Source: Alectoria sarmentosa (lineage: Eukaryota; Ascomycota; Lecanoromycetes; Lecanorales; Parmeliaceae). Taken from it: a DNA stretch of 64,000 nt. The notes below the pieces were generated by a model. The model did no database searches. It was not told the origin of the DNA and was given only the letters and a program-made list of their open reading frames with translations. Both the position numbers and the translations under genes were made by a program. Below, in pieces: positions 9,987-20,736 of the stretch; the first letter of the stretch is position 1; the number at the start of each line of letters is the position of its first letter. The stretch is from assembly GCA_009733775.1 (NCBI GenBank), contig WOGZ01000133.1, forward strand, positions 1 to 64,000. Direction: 5' to 3'.

Positions 9987-11877
9987 ATGACGGACAAAGC
10001 AGTGTAAGCCGATCTTTCCCTCCCAATCCTTCATCCGGCTGCCCCGCTTCAACCAGACATACGTACCACCAGAGCACTCGCTCTCTGACCCTCTTATCCT
10101 TTACAATACTCCATTCGTGACATTGTCTGGCAATGCTGAACTATATTGATGAGAGTTCTGGGCTGACTGTAGCGCTCGTCTGGCCGGCATCAATGTCGGC
10201 GGACCTGCGCGGATCACTCCCAGTGGTGATTTCGGCCTCATCGGTCTGGCCGTTATGGGCCAAAACCTCCTCCTCAATGTTGCCGACCATAAAGAGTTCA
10301 ACGTTGTGGCTTTTAATCGTACCGTGACGAAGGTCGATCGGTTTATGGATAATGAAGCAAAGGGTTTGTTGATGCCCATGCACCCCCCTTTCCCCCCCCG
10401 ACTAGAGAAGGAAGGCATTGCTAATACTACAGAAAAGACTACAAGAACATCGAGGGAGCTCATTCCATAGAAGAATTCGTCCTGAAGCTCAAAAAACCCC
10501 GACGCATCATGCTCCTTGTCATGGCCGGCAAGCCAGTTGATGACTTCATAAACTCTCTGCTACCTTTTGTCGAAAAGGGTGATATCATTATCGACGGCGG
10601 GAATTCGCACTTTCCTGATACCAATCGCCGAACACGATCACTAGCCGAGAAGGGTATTCGATTCGTAGGCACGGGTGTGTCTGGTGGCGAAGAAGGTGCT
10701 CGTTACGGACCCAGTCTTATGCCTGGCGGCAACGAGGAGGCGTGGCCCTATATCAAGGACATCTTTCAATCCATTGCTGCCAAGAGTGACGGCGAGCCTT
10801 GTTGTGACTGGGTCGGCGACGAGGGTGCTGGTCATTATGTCAAGATGGTCCACAACGGCATCGAATACGGAGACATGCAATTGATCTGCGAGGTGCGATA
10901 ATACGACATTGATTGTTCGGCTCTAGTGAGCTTACACGAATTCTAGGCATACGACATCATGAAGCGTGGCTTGGGCCTCTCTGCGAAAGAGATGTCGGAC
11001 GTGTTTGCGGAATGGAACAAAGGTGTCCTCGATTCTTTTCTCATAGAGATAACCCGTGACGTTCTCCGATTTGACGATGACGACGGCACACCATTGGTGG
11101 AAAAAATTCTGGATTCCGCTGGCCAGAAGGGTACTGGTAAATGGACAGCAATTAACGCTTTGGATCTTGGGATGCCCGTGACTTTGATTGGCGAGGCTGT
11201 CTTCGCGAGATGCTTGAGCTCTCTCAAACAGGAGCGTGGCCGTGCAGCAGGAGTACTTACCGGTCCAACGCCTAAATTCGAGGGAGACAAGAAAAAATTC
11301 CTCTCTAATCTCGAGCAAGCTTTGTACGCCTCGAAGATCATCTCCTATGCTCAAGGGTTCATGTTGATACAAAATGTATGTCATTTGCGTCTTTTTCACG
11401 GTACACGGTCAAGTGCAATACTCATCTCAAGTGTAGGCTGCCAAAGAATACAAGTGGAAGCTCAACAAGCCTTCAATTGCGCTGATGTGGCGCGGTGGCT
11501 GCATTATCCGGTCAGTTTTCTTGAAGGACATTACTTCTGCATACCGAAAGAACCCAGACCTCGAGAACTTGCTATTCGACGACTTCTTCAACAAAGCCAT
11601 CCACAAAGCTCAAGGCGGCTGGAGAGACATTGTCAGCAAGGGCGCGTTGTGGGGTATACCTACGCCCGCTTTCAGTACTGCTCTCAGCTGGTATGATGGG
11701 TACCGCACGAAGGACCTCCCAGCAAATCTTTTGCAGGCACAAAGAGATTACTTCGGTGCTCACACATTCAAGATCAAGCCCGATCATGCCAACGAGAAGT
11801 ATCCTGAAGGTAAGGATAACCACGTTAATTGGACCGGTAGAGGCGGTGATGTATCGGCGTCCACCTACCAGGCGTAG
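9987..11877 (+). CDS. 6-phosphogluconate dehydrogenase (decarboxylating)
   Basis: Five exons (9987-10003, 10224-10363, 10438-10892, 10947-11375, 11437-11877) give 493 residues, the usual length. The enzyme oxidises 6-phosphogluconate to ribulose 5-phosphate with NADP+ in the cytosolic pentose-phosphate pathway. The Rossmann start GLIGLAVMGQN, the nucleotide-site motif FNRT, the signature IIDGGNSHFPD, the substrate motif SGGEEGARYGPSLMPGG, the catalytic Lys region HYVKMVHNGIEYGDMQL, and the C-terminal TPAFSTALS and QRDYFGAHTF are all present. The first exon is only 17 nt and is followed by a 220-nt intron, a layout that often carries regulatory sequence. Intron 2 has two AGs 5 nt apart; only the second (10436-10437) keeps frame. 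Confidence 0.95.
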
Positions 11878-12329
11878 GGTACCCTAGAATTCACCATTTA
11901 TGGTGCTAGTCATTATTGACAAAAGAAAATGGAAAAGAAGTTTGCTTCCTCAGTGTTTGCGCATGGATGCTCTTACTTAGACCAGAACATAAATGTATCT
12001 GTAAAAGCCGTGAATGAGGAATGACATGAACTCGTCTCTCTACTTGCTAATTTTCAATATAATGATATTACCAAATAACCTGAAAACCAAGAGTCGCTAA
12101 TTCCCAGATGTCCAGGATTTGCGCGTGTGGAGCGCCAAGACTTACTCTGCCCTACCCTACTTATATACTCAGTGACCTGTAATCAAATGACACTGAGGTT
12201 AAGGACACCATAGCCGTACAGAAAGACCCATCGTGTCAACCAGGACATCCGTGAGAGTCTTTTGATTGAGTGAGAGGAAGGCTATGCGTCAGTAACGTGC
12301 TCCCAAGAGCTCTCGACGGATGGACCCCC
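11878..12329. other. Intergenic region, 6PGDH to transporter
   Basis: 452 bp between tandem plus-strand genes. No further gene is seen. The downstream open frame extends to 12270 only through a GTG; the first ATG is at 12330. Confidence 0.6.
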
Positions 12330-14195
12330 ATGGACGCCGATAAGGAACTCGAAGCAGAGGAAGAAGGGCAAGCAGGGCGCGACCAGCCGACAGAACAGAT
12401 CTCCAGGCTATCTAGTAGCGCAAAGTCGTTACCCATATCAAGTATAGAAAGCCAAGAGTCCGCCGCTGGCACAGACGCTGATGCTGATCTCCTTTCGTCT
12501 GATATGGACCGTGCTGGAGATGGGTATCGGCGACGCAGGGCTCAATTGATGGACGGCTTGGAGAATGGGGGCCCGAGGAGAAAAATATCGAGCAAGAAAC
12601 ATGTTCGTGGCCATCGAAACCGTTCAGGAGCCCCTGACGAAGAAAACAAGCAATTGGTGTACTCTTCAGATGAGGGCCTTGGGTCGGACATCTCTTCTAG
12701 AACAACAAGTGAAGACTTTGAACTCGACCATCTGACCGCAGAAGATCCTTTCAGTGATGACGAGGAGACGGGTATGACGAAGAAAGACAAAAGGCACAGG
12801 AAAAGAAGGCGGAGGAAGGCCATCAGGATGGACGAGAGATTTGCTGGTAACGTCAAAACGCCGAGGCCGAATAAGAAATTCACATATAGCGAAATCTACA
12901 AAGCGTGGCTTATCAACGCCCTGCTAGTAGCTTCGTGGTACGCATTCTCGCTTTCAATCTCTATTGTGAGTGAAGATATGAGCTTCCCCTCCCCAGAATT
13001 TGCTGACAGTTTCTTAGTACAATAAATGGATGTTCACGCCAAAGTACCTGGATTTCCATTTCCCTCTCTTCACTACCTGCCTCCATATGCTCGTACAATT
13101 CTGCCTAGCAAGCCTCGTCCTCTACTTTATTCCACGATTGCGACCTCGAACCGATAGTATTTCGAATCCTCAAAATCATTATCATGTCCGTCAGGACCCT
13201 TCACAGGCTGAGACGCCTCTTATGACCAGGATATTTTATTTCACGCGGGTGGGTCCTTGCGGAGCTGCTACAGGTCTTGATATTGGACTGGGCAACATGA
13301 GCTTGAAATTCATTACTCTCACTTTCTACAGTATGTTGGCCAAGAGCCACTGATATTTACGCTAACAACTCATATCTTAGCAATGTGCAAGTCCTCTTCT
13401 CTAGCCTTCGTCCTCGCCTTCGCCTTCCTCTTCCGTCTCGAAGACCCTTCCATTAAGCTGGTCGTTATCATCACTACAATGACAATAGGTGTCATCATGA
13501 TGGTGGCTGGTGAAACGGCATTCGATATACTCGGCTTTATCCTTGTCATCTTGGCTGCTTTCTTCTCGGGCTTTCGCTGGGCGCTGACTCAAATTCTGTT
13601 GCTCAAGAATCCCGCGACGAGCAATCCATTTAGCAGTATCTTTTTCCTTGCACCTGTCATGTTCGTCAGCTTGGCCATTATAGCCATACCTGTCGAGGGT
13701 TTTGTGCCCCTTGCCCATGGCCTGCAGACTCTTTTAGATACCAAGGGGGTCTTTTTGGGAGTCTGCATCTTACTCTTCCCGGGCTGCCTTGCCTTCATGA
13801 TGACTGCGTCCGAATTCGCACTTCTTCAGCGAACTTCTGTTGTCACGCTCAGCATCTGCGGCATCTTCAAGGAGGTCGTCACCATCGCCGCTGCAGGCAT
13901 TGTCTTCAAGGATCCATTGACTCCAATCAATATCAGCGGACTGTTGGTGACGATCGCTAGTATAGGTGCCTACAATTATATCAAGATAGCGAAGATGAGA
14001 AAAGATGCTAGGAAAGATCTCGCAGGGGGGCCAAAATCTACCGGCGATGAAGATGGAGACCGAAGTGCGACGGAGCCCATGCTTTCGCCGCCACACGGGA
14101 TTAGGCGAGATAGACTGTCTGCAGATGCGCCCAACAACAGAGTAAGAGCCGGATCGAACGCTGAGTCGGTCAAGAGCTTAGGCGAGAATGAGTGA
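12330..14195 (+). CDS. Triose-phosphate/nucleotide-sugar transporter family protein (Ymd8/SLC35C2 type)
   Basis: Three exons (12330-12965, 13018-13330, 13381-14195) give 587 residues. The first 185 residues are hydrophilic, acidic and Lys/Arg-rich with many Ser, and are probably cytosolic. About ten membrane helices follow, starting at YSEIYKAWLINALLVASWYAF. The YNKWMF motif and the following helices are typical of the TPT/DMT transporters related to yeast Ymd8 and mammalian SLC35C2, which act in the Golgi or early secretory pathway. The C-terminal tail is charged. Introns of 52 and 50 nt both restore the membrane segments. The substrate cannot be read from sequence. A homologous start further upstream with another intron is possible but not supported. 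Confidence 0.85.
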
Positions 14196-14487
14196 GAGAA
14201 TGAGCGACGGCACTTGAAACGGATTCCATAGAAATGGTGTTGGTCATTTCTCACGGCTGTCTCGATGGTGTTTCGCAGACGAATATTGGGAAGGTCTTAG
14301 CGTGTAGGGTACTGTGGCAATCCCTTTCGAGGCAGCACATTCTACTGGAGTATTTTCGATGTCAATTAGGCTGGTAATGCCTGTTGGAGGTGCTATCCAG
14401 TGAACTTCTTCTTGATATGCAACGTCCTTGGCTCAGTGTGGAGATACCCGAGTCATGTATGTACACCTCATCTTCCATGCGCAAGCA

Positions 14488-15144
14488 TTATCGTGAGCTT
14501 TCAACGCTCTTCCTCTCCGTCTGACTCCCATCGTCCCAAAACTCAACGTCTCCCTTGCCGCTTAACGTCCCTCTTTTCACTAGCTGGCCCTTCTGCCTCA
14601 ACAAATCCTCGACAGTAAATGATTGGTCCCCAAAAATCTGTTGGTACCATTTGTAAGTATTCACCGCCTTTGAGCTTCTCACTTTCGCTTCTGCCACGCA
14701 GAGGCCTTGAGAACACACCTTCAGATGATCACTCATGACATGCCGATTCAAACACTCCGGGCATGTGATCATGACGGATCCCTTATGGTACCCTTGCTTC
14801 GAAATCGTGTGGGTAGAACGGTGCATGCATGGTTTGCAAGTGAAGGTGAGCTCATAAGCGGGCGGTTTCTCCGGCGAGCTTTGGGTATCAATGGGGTAGT
14901 CTGGGGAGTGCGCGACTGCTGATGAAGGAGCGGACGTGGAGCCGAAGACTCGACGGGTTTGAAGAGGGCGACTTGAAAAAGGAGGCTGTGAGACAGGCGT
15001 GTTTGATGGACGCGGAAACCTGAGATGGCAGTGAGGTGCAGATTGGGAGAGGGGGCGGAGACGTGGGTTTGCAGGGTGTGGCGGGCGTATGGATGGCCTG
15101 AGCTGCCGAACTATGGTGCTGAGGGTTTGGTCTGCTTTCGTCAT
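14488..15144 (-). CDS. Zim17/Tim15-type DNL zinc-finger mitochondrial protein
   Basis: The open frame spans the whole interval, but the family alignment shows that 14638-14718 is an 81-nt intron in frame and without a stop (donor GTGTGT, acceptor ACAG). Splicing gives exons 15144-14719 and 14637-14488 and 191 residues, and restores the continuous domain SDHLK-IFGDQSF. The N-terminus is rich in Arg, Ser and Pro, like a mitochondrial presequence. The zinc-binding cysteines are Cys103, Cys106, Cys128 and Cys131 (CKPC and CPEC). Family members keep matrix Hsp70 (Ssc1) soluble and active. Without splicing, 27 extra residues would be inserted inside the zinc-finger domain. The gene converges on the transporter gene with a gap of 292 bp. 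Confidence 0.88.
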   Translation of the reverse strand: MTKADQTLSTIVRQLRPSIRPPHPANPRLRPLSQSAPHCHLRFPRPSNTPVSQPPFSSRPLQTRRVFGSTSAPSSAVAHSPDYPIDTQSSPEKPPAYELTFTCKPCMHRSTHTISKQGYHKGSVMITCPECLNRHVMSDHLKVCSQGLCVAEAKVRSSKAVNTYKWYQQIFGDQSFTVEDLLRQKGQLVKRGTLSGKGDVEFWDDGSQTERKSVESSR

Positions 15145-15783
15145 GATTTCTTACTCAGAAGGTGATTGTGGTTGTGGACCTAGAAGGATCTGTATGTACG
15201 AGTACTCCGTAAAGAGAGCAAAATTTTTCGACAACAAAGTCATGTACTAGTACATGTCACAAAGTGGCTGAAAACGTCACTAACGTGAGGTTCGGCTTAA
15301 CTTCGGGAGCTACAGTGGGAATGCGTCCAGGAACAGCCAAACAGCTTCATTCAAATTGCCTCGGATGATTTGCCAATTGCTTCGCACTATTCAGTTGACC
15401 CTCTTCCATCTCCTTGTGTCTAATGACTCGACGCTCTTTAGACCACGCACCACTTTGTCTCTTACAAGCCTTTCTCCTCACCTGGAGCGGAGCTTTCTGG
15501 ATCCATGTCGAATCCACTTCTCCTCAAGGAGCACACACAATAGAAAAGGCGGGTTGAGTGGTCCTCTTGACTATCTAAGGACGCTACCATGATTGCTGGC
15601 AGGGGTAGAAAGATACGCCCTCCAAGACGGGTAGGTCAAGTGAGAAGTGAAGGTGTTAAGGAAACACATCCGCGCACATCAACACCCACTTCAATGTTGA
15701 TCTTTTGACACGCGACCTCGATCCAACCCTTGTTGCTTTGTATTTTTCGTTCCACTCACGTCTAATTGCATGTGACTATCACC
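15145..15783. promoter_or_regulatory. Divergent promoter region, Zim17 / cullin-3
   Basis: 639 bp between divergent start codons. The cullin open frame reaches 15766 only through a TTG; the ATG at 15784 is the expected start. No other gene is seen. Confidence 0.5.
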
Positions 15784-18383
15784 ATGTCGGCAATGAAGGC
15801 TAAGATCATCCTCCCGCAGGGCCTGGGTACCAGCGATGCAGTCGACTTCGATTCTATGTGGCATGTTCTGGCCTCCTCACTTCGAGAAATACACACCAAG
15901 AACGCCTCAAAGCTGTCTTTCGAGGAGCTTTACCGCAATGCCTACAAGCTTGTGCTCAAGAAGCGGGGTGAGACCCTCTACATTAGGGTGAAGGAGTTCG
16001 AAGAAGAATGGCTCGCAAACGAGGTTCAACCCCGAATCATGGAGGAACTCTCCCAGACCCTCCTCCTCGAAACATCTGGAGCTCAAACAATCACGACAGC
16101 CAACGAGAAAAGAGTTGCCGGAGAGAAATTACTGAGAGCTTTGAAGCAAGCATGGGAGGATCACAATCTCTGTATGAACATGACTACGGATGTCCTCATG
16201 TACATGGTGGGCAATCTCCGAAACTTCATGGAAGTTTGTCAGAAGAAGACTATGTGACTGACTGGTGGGCAGGACCGTGTGTACTGCAAAGACTTTCGAA
16301 AACCCTCAATTTTCACTGCTTCCATGGGGCAGTTCCGGGATCACGTACTGAGAACTCCTCTTTCTAACAATCCTGAAGATCACGTTAGCATTGCCCATGT
16401 TCTCACCGCCGTTATATTAGATCAAGTGCGAATGGATCGAGAAGGCGACATCGTTGACAAATCACTCCTGAAATCCTGTGCCTACATGCTAGAAGGTCTT
16501 TACGAAACGGAAGATGAGGATGAGTCTGCTAAGCTCTACCTCACGAGTTTCGAGCCCGAGTTCCTTAGAGCGAGCGAAGAATTCTACCGCATAGAAGGTG
16601 CCAAGTTATTGTTAGAAGCAGATGCCGGGACATTCTGTAAAGATGCTAGGAAACGAGTCAACGAGGAAGAGGACCGATGCAGATCGACTTTGTCTCCGTT
16701 GACCTTGACAAAGATTAAAAGCGTAGTCGAGACTGAGCTCATCAAGAAAAACCTCCCCGAAGTGATAGCGCTTGAGGGTAGTGGCGTCAAGTACATGCTG
16801 GACAATGAGCGGCTGTTGGAGCTGGAGCTAATGTACGAATTGAGCGCGAGGGTCGATCCAAAGAAAGAGGAGCTGAGGAAGGCGGTTCAGGCTCGCATTC
16901 TGGAGATGGGAAACGATGTCAACAAAGCTACCGCTGCTGCTACACAGGCTCCGCCAAAACCCTCGGACCAAGACGGCGAGAAAGCTGAAGGGGATGAAAA
17001 GGCTTCAGAAAAACCAATCAGCCAGCAAACCACAGCAGCGATCAAGTGGGTCAATGACGTTTTGCAATTGAAAGAGAGATACGATAACGTGCTTACGGAA
17101 GCTTTCAAGTCAGATCAAGGTCTACAAACTGCTTTCTCTCGCAGCTTTACGGACTTTATAAATGCCTTCGAGAGAAGCTCTGAATACCTATCCCTCTTCT
17201 TCGACGAAAACATGAAGAAGGGCATCAAGGGTAAGACAGAGAACGAAGTTGATCTGCTCCTGGACAAAGGCATTACTTTGCTACGGTACATTCAGGACAA
17301 AGACATGTTCGAACGCTATTACAAGAAGCATCTATCGCGACGGTTGCTGATGAAACGCTCCATCAGCATGGATGCCGAGCGCCAGATGATATCCAAGATG
17401 AAGATGGAGGTTGGGAACACGTTTACGCAGAGAATCGAAGCGATGTTTAAAGATATGGCTGTCTCCGCAGACCTCACGTCCAACTACAAGAGGCATGTTG
17501 CTAAGCTAGGAGATCCTGATCCAAAGAGGGCGGAAATCGAGGTCAACGTTTTAACCAGCACGATGTGGCCGCTCGAAGCAATGGCGCCTTCTTACAATGA
17601 GGGGGAGGATCGACCAAGATGCAATTTCCCAACCCAGATTGAGAGGATCAAGCAGGGCTTTGAAAATTTTTACCTCGACAAACACAGCGGACGCCAACTT
17701 ACTTGGCAGGCAAACATGGGTACTGCAGATCTCCGAGCCTACTTTCCGGAAATGAGGGGGGCCAAGAAGACCAGAGAGATCAATGTATCGACGTACGCAA
17801 TGGTCATCCTTCTCCTATTCAACGATCTACCTCCAGGCGGATTCATGACCACGGAAGAGATTCAGGCACAAACGAACATACCCTTCAATGAGCTGACTCG
17901 CAATCTTCAATCATTGGGTGTAGCGCAGAAGACAAGAATTCTCCGCAAGGAGCCCATGAGCAAAGACGTCAAGATTGATGACAGGTTTTATTTCAACGAG
18001 ACATTCTATTCCCAATTTCAGAAGTTCAAGATCGGCGTGGTCACGAGTGGCAACAAGGTAGAGGACTCTCAAGAGCGCTCAGAGACAGAGAAGAAGAACA
18101 ACGACACTCGAGGGGGGGTTATTGAGGCTGCTGTTGTGCGGATCATGAAGTAAGCCTGTTCCTTCTCGATGGAGGAGTGTTCCCGAGCAGAAGGCTGACC
18201 CAATACAGGCAACGCAAGGAATTGGCGCATCAGAAGCTGATGGCCGAAGTCATCCAACAATTGACGGCAAGATTTATGCCGGATGTCAACATGGTAAAGA
18301 AGAGAATTGAAAGCTTGATAGAGAGGGAGTATCTAGAGCGAATCGAGGAGCGAGAGCCAGCAGCATATCGGTATTTGGCTTGA
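15784..18383 (+). CDS. CUL3: Cullin-3, scaffold of BTB-type E3 ubiquitin ligases
   Basis: Three exons (15784-16206, 16273-18149, 18209-18383) give 824 residues. The N-terminus (FDSMWHVLASSLREIHTKNASKLSFEELYRNAYKLVL) is the Cul3-type first cullin repeat that binds BTB adaptors. The cullin homology domain contains YYKKHLSRRLL and the winged-helix end. The neddylation lysine is Lys767 in VRIMKQRKELAHQKL, and its codon is split by the second intron (phase 2). The C-terminus EREYLERIEEREPAAYRYLA is the standard cullin ending. An insert rich in Ala, Lys and Glu at about 355-385 is not conserved in the family. Cul3 acts with Rbx1 and BTB proteins; BTB genes occur elsewhere in this window, but no interaction can be inferred. 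Confidence 0.93.
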
Positions 18384-18602
18384 GATATCCCAGTACTTCT
18401 AGCAGCTTTGATATGTGGCAATGAAAGCGTTTTATCAAGCATTTTAGCGCGGAGTGAGGTAGCATTGGGGCGTTCAGCAATGGTGGCTTGCTGGCTGTGA
18501 CGGAGGAGTTTTCGGTCTCGCATCGCAGACACTTTTAGCCTGCAGGGAAATTTTGGATTCTAGGAAGCTAGAAAAGCGCTCCGCAAACTGAAGCTGGGGC
18601 GA

Positions 18603-18690
18603 TACATGTGCAGATGTAAATGCAGATGCAAATGCAAATGCAAATGTGAATGAATGAACATTAGAATGTATGTTGAATGTATGTTGAATG
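18603..18690. repeat. Degenerate hexamer and 11-mer repeats
   Basis: Repeats of ATGCAA/ATGCAG at about 18603-18650 are followed by copies of GAATGTATGTT at about 18664-18690. They lie in the 0.9-kb gap between cullin-3 and Lsm12 and look like simple-sequence expansion. Confidence 0.75.
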
Positions 18691-19012
18691 TCTTGGTGTG
18701 AGAATATTGAACATGAGAATGTTGAAATACTAAAGTATATGTATGTAAAGTAAAGTAAGAAAAATTGAGAAATTGAGAACGTTCATTGTTCATGACTTGC
18801 GCAAGCGCCGGAAGCGCCCGCCGCTGTTCCAAAGCAAATGGACAGTGGAGACTTTGACTGGACTCACTGGAGAGCCCAATAATATAATCTCCTCGTCTTC
18901 CTGCTCTCGTCTAATTCTACACCAACTCCCTCACACCTTCGAGACGCTCTGCTGCAAGTCAAGGAGAGGTGTGGGGAGTCCACCTATTCCAACAGCTCAC
19001 TCACCTTCCTCC

Positions 19013-19099
19013 ACCCTTTTCTTTTCTTTTCTTTTCTTTTCTTTCCCTTCCTTTCCTTTCCTTTCCTTCCCTTTCCTTCCCTTTCCTTTCCTTTGCTTT
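19013..19099. repeat. Polypyrimidine tract, CTTTT/CCTTT units
   Basis: An almost pure C/T run on the plus strand, made of CTTTT units and then CCTTT units, about 190 bp before the Lsm12 start codon. It probably belongs to the Lsm12 promoter or leader. Confidence 0.8.
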
Positions 19100-19152
19100 G
19101 GTTCCTCCGTCACTCCTTTGCCTTTGGTCTCTGCTGTCGCATTTTGCAACGA

Positions 19153-19180
19153 GGCCTAAGCCTAAGCCGAAGCCTAAGCC
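19153..19180. repeat. Short GCCTAA-type hexamer repeat
   Basis: Four to five units of GCCTAA, one changed to GCCGAA. They resemble, but do not match, the fungal telomere unit CCCTAA. They lie 110 bp before the Lsm12 start. Confidence 0.8.
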
Positions 19181-19289
19181 TCCTCTTCATCCATCCAAAT
19201 TCGACACAAGTAATCACTCGTCACCTTCGGCAATGCGTCTTTGACTGCAGATTGGATTCTATCAAGAGCCAGAGCACATCGGTGTGAGG

Positions 19290-20194
19290 ATGGCTGAGAG
19301 TACGAAGCGTCAGAACAATGCCGGAGGAAAAGCTCCGGTTGCGACGCCTAATGTCGGCCAGCTCGTGCCTCTCGAGACGGCCATGAGTGGAGCTATTGGT
19401 GGCAAGTAAGTACTTGGTGTCGCGTCTTCTATACTACACAGTTTCTGTGTACTGCATCCGACGCCGCGATTGAATTCTGTTCGGCTTCCCTATCACCCAA
19501 GCTAATCTTGCTCCTTCCTCACAGAGTCCGCCTCCAAACCACCATACCCGCCCACCCAATCCTTGAAGGCATTCTCTATACCGTCTGCCCCTTCACCCAC
19601 CTTGTCGCCCTCTCCACCACCACTTCTCCAAATCCAATTCACCACATAATCCCCCTTCCGTCCATAACAACACTCCTCATTCTCTCCTCTCCCCCTTCAG
19701 CGCCACAGGCCCCGCCCTACCTCTCAACAACTGCCCTCCAGGCCCGCGCAGCAGCCGCTTTGCAGCGCGCCCACGAGAAAGCCAGCAGGATCAATAGGAA
19801 TGTTGGTAAGGAAGCGCAGGAGATATTCGATGCGATCAGCAGAATGCTGCCGACGAAGTGGGACGGGAGGGACATTGTAGTCATGGATCAGGTTATTGTC
19901 AAGGGGCCGGGGTATAGGAGCGAGGATTGTAGGGCTGGAAAGGAGGCGGGATCAGCGTTGGCTAGGGTGAAGAAGGTGGTGAGTAACTTCTCAGTCTCTC
20001 CGCTCGGGGGGATTGAAAAGGGGTGTTTGCGAGTTGGCTACTGGGGCAGTTCAAGGTCGCTGACGGAGTGATTACCATAGCTCGAGAACGAACGCAAGAA
20101 ACTTGCGCAGCGCGAGCCCAAGGGACCCAAGCCCGTCATACCGGCCGTACCTGCCATTCCAGCTTTCTCCGGAGGACCCAGGAAGGGAGGTTGA
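19290..20194 (+). CDS. Lsm12-like protein (Lsm plus anticodon-binding-like domain)
   Basis: Three exons (19290-19405, 19525-19978, 20081-20194) give 227 residues. An Lsm-like fold is seen at about residues 35-85 (VRLQTT...LEGILYTV...HHIIPL). The AD domain follows at about 100-185, with the clear Lsm12 signature GKEAQEIFDAISRMLPTKW and DIVVMDQVIV. The last exon encodes a Lys/Pro/Gly-rich tail. Lsm12 proteins work with Pbp1/ataxin-2 in RNA-protein bodies; this function is taken from the family. The introns (119 and 102 nt) are longer than the window's norm. The upstream promoter is CT-rich. Confidence 0.85.
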
Positions 20195-20568
20195 TCATAC
20201 CAAGTTCGACATGAAAGCGATACCAATGAAGGGTCGAGAATGGAATAATCAAAAAGTATGAGGAAGGGAACCGAAGGGGCTAGATTTGGCCCTTGTGAAG
20301 GACGACCAAAGTATATGATGGTCGGTCTTATATCTCCAACGGAGGTGGATTGATATAGTACTGTCGTCGGAGCTCAGAGATTGCGAATATCTTGATCGGC
20401 ATGAGAGGCCATCAGGCTTAATATGTGTCTGATAGTCTAACATCGCTGCTGGGTAGCCAGCCATGTCATCAAGTAAATAGTAATATCAATGGATAATACT
20501 GAATGTAACCGTCTCATGTAAAACTTCTGACCGCAACTCGCCAGCCTCGTGGTATCTACGACTTCATC

Positions 20569-20707
20569 ACACGTGGCAGCATAATACCATACAGCACACG
20601 TCGCAGCATAACCTCATACCTACACCTTTTTCCTTTTCCCATACTCCTCTCACACGTCGCAGCATAATATTATACATACATCTTTTTTCCTTTTCCCGTA
20701 CTCCTCT
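20569..20707. repeat. Tandem repeat of about 56 bp (2.5 copies)
   Basis: Two full units (20595-20650 and 20651-20707) start with CACACGTCGCAGCATAA and end with CTTTTTCC-TTTTCCC-TACTCCTCT. A partial unit (20569-20594) precedes them. The copies differ by point changes. The array sits between Lsm12 and the UTP20 3' end, next to the pyrimidine-rich sequence that encodes the UTP20 tail. Confidence 0.85.
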
Positions 20708-20736
20708 CGCTATGCAAGTCCCATTCAACTCCATCG

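Larger units (their letters stand above)
18384..19289. other. Intergenic region rich in simple repeats
   Basis: 906 bp between cullin-3 and Lsm12. It holds the hexamer repeats, a long CT-rich tract at about 19010-19100 made of CTTTT and CCTTT units, and a GCCTAA repeat at 19153-19180. CT-rich tracts just before a start are common in highly expressed fungal promoters. No coding gene is seen. Confidence 0.65.

Noticed and set aside
19153..19180. Interstitial telomere array
   Set aside because: The unit is GCCTAA rather than CCCTAA, and only four to five copies exist; it is listed as a simple repeat instead.
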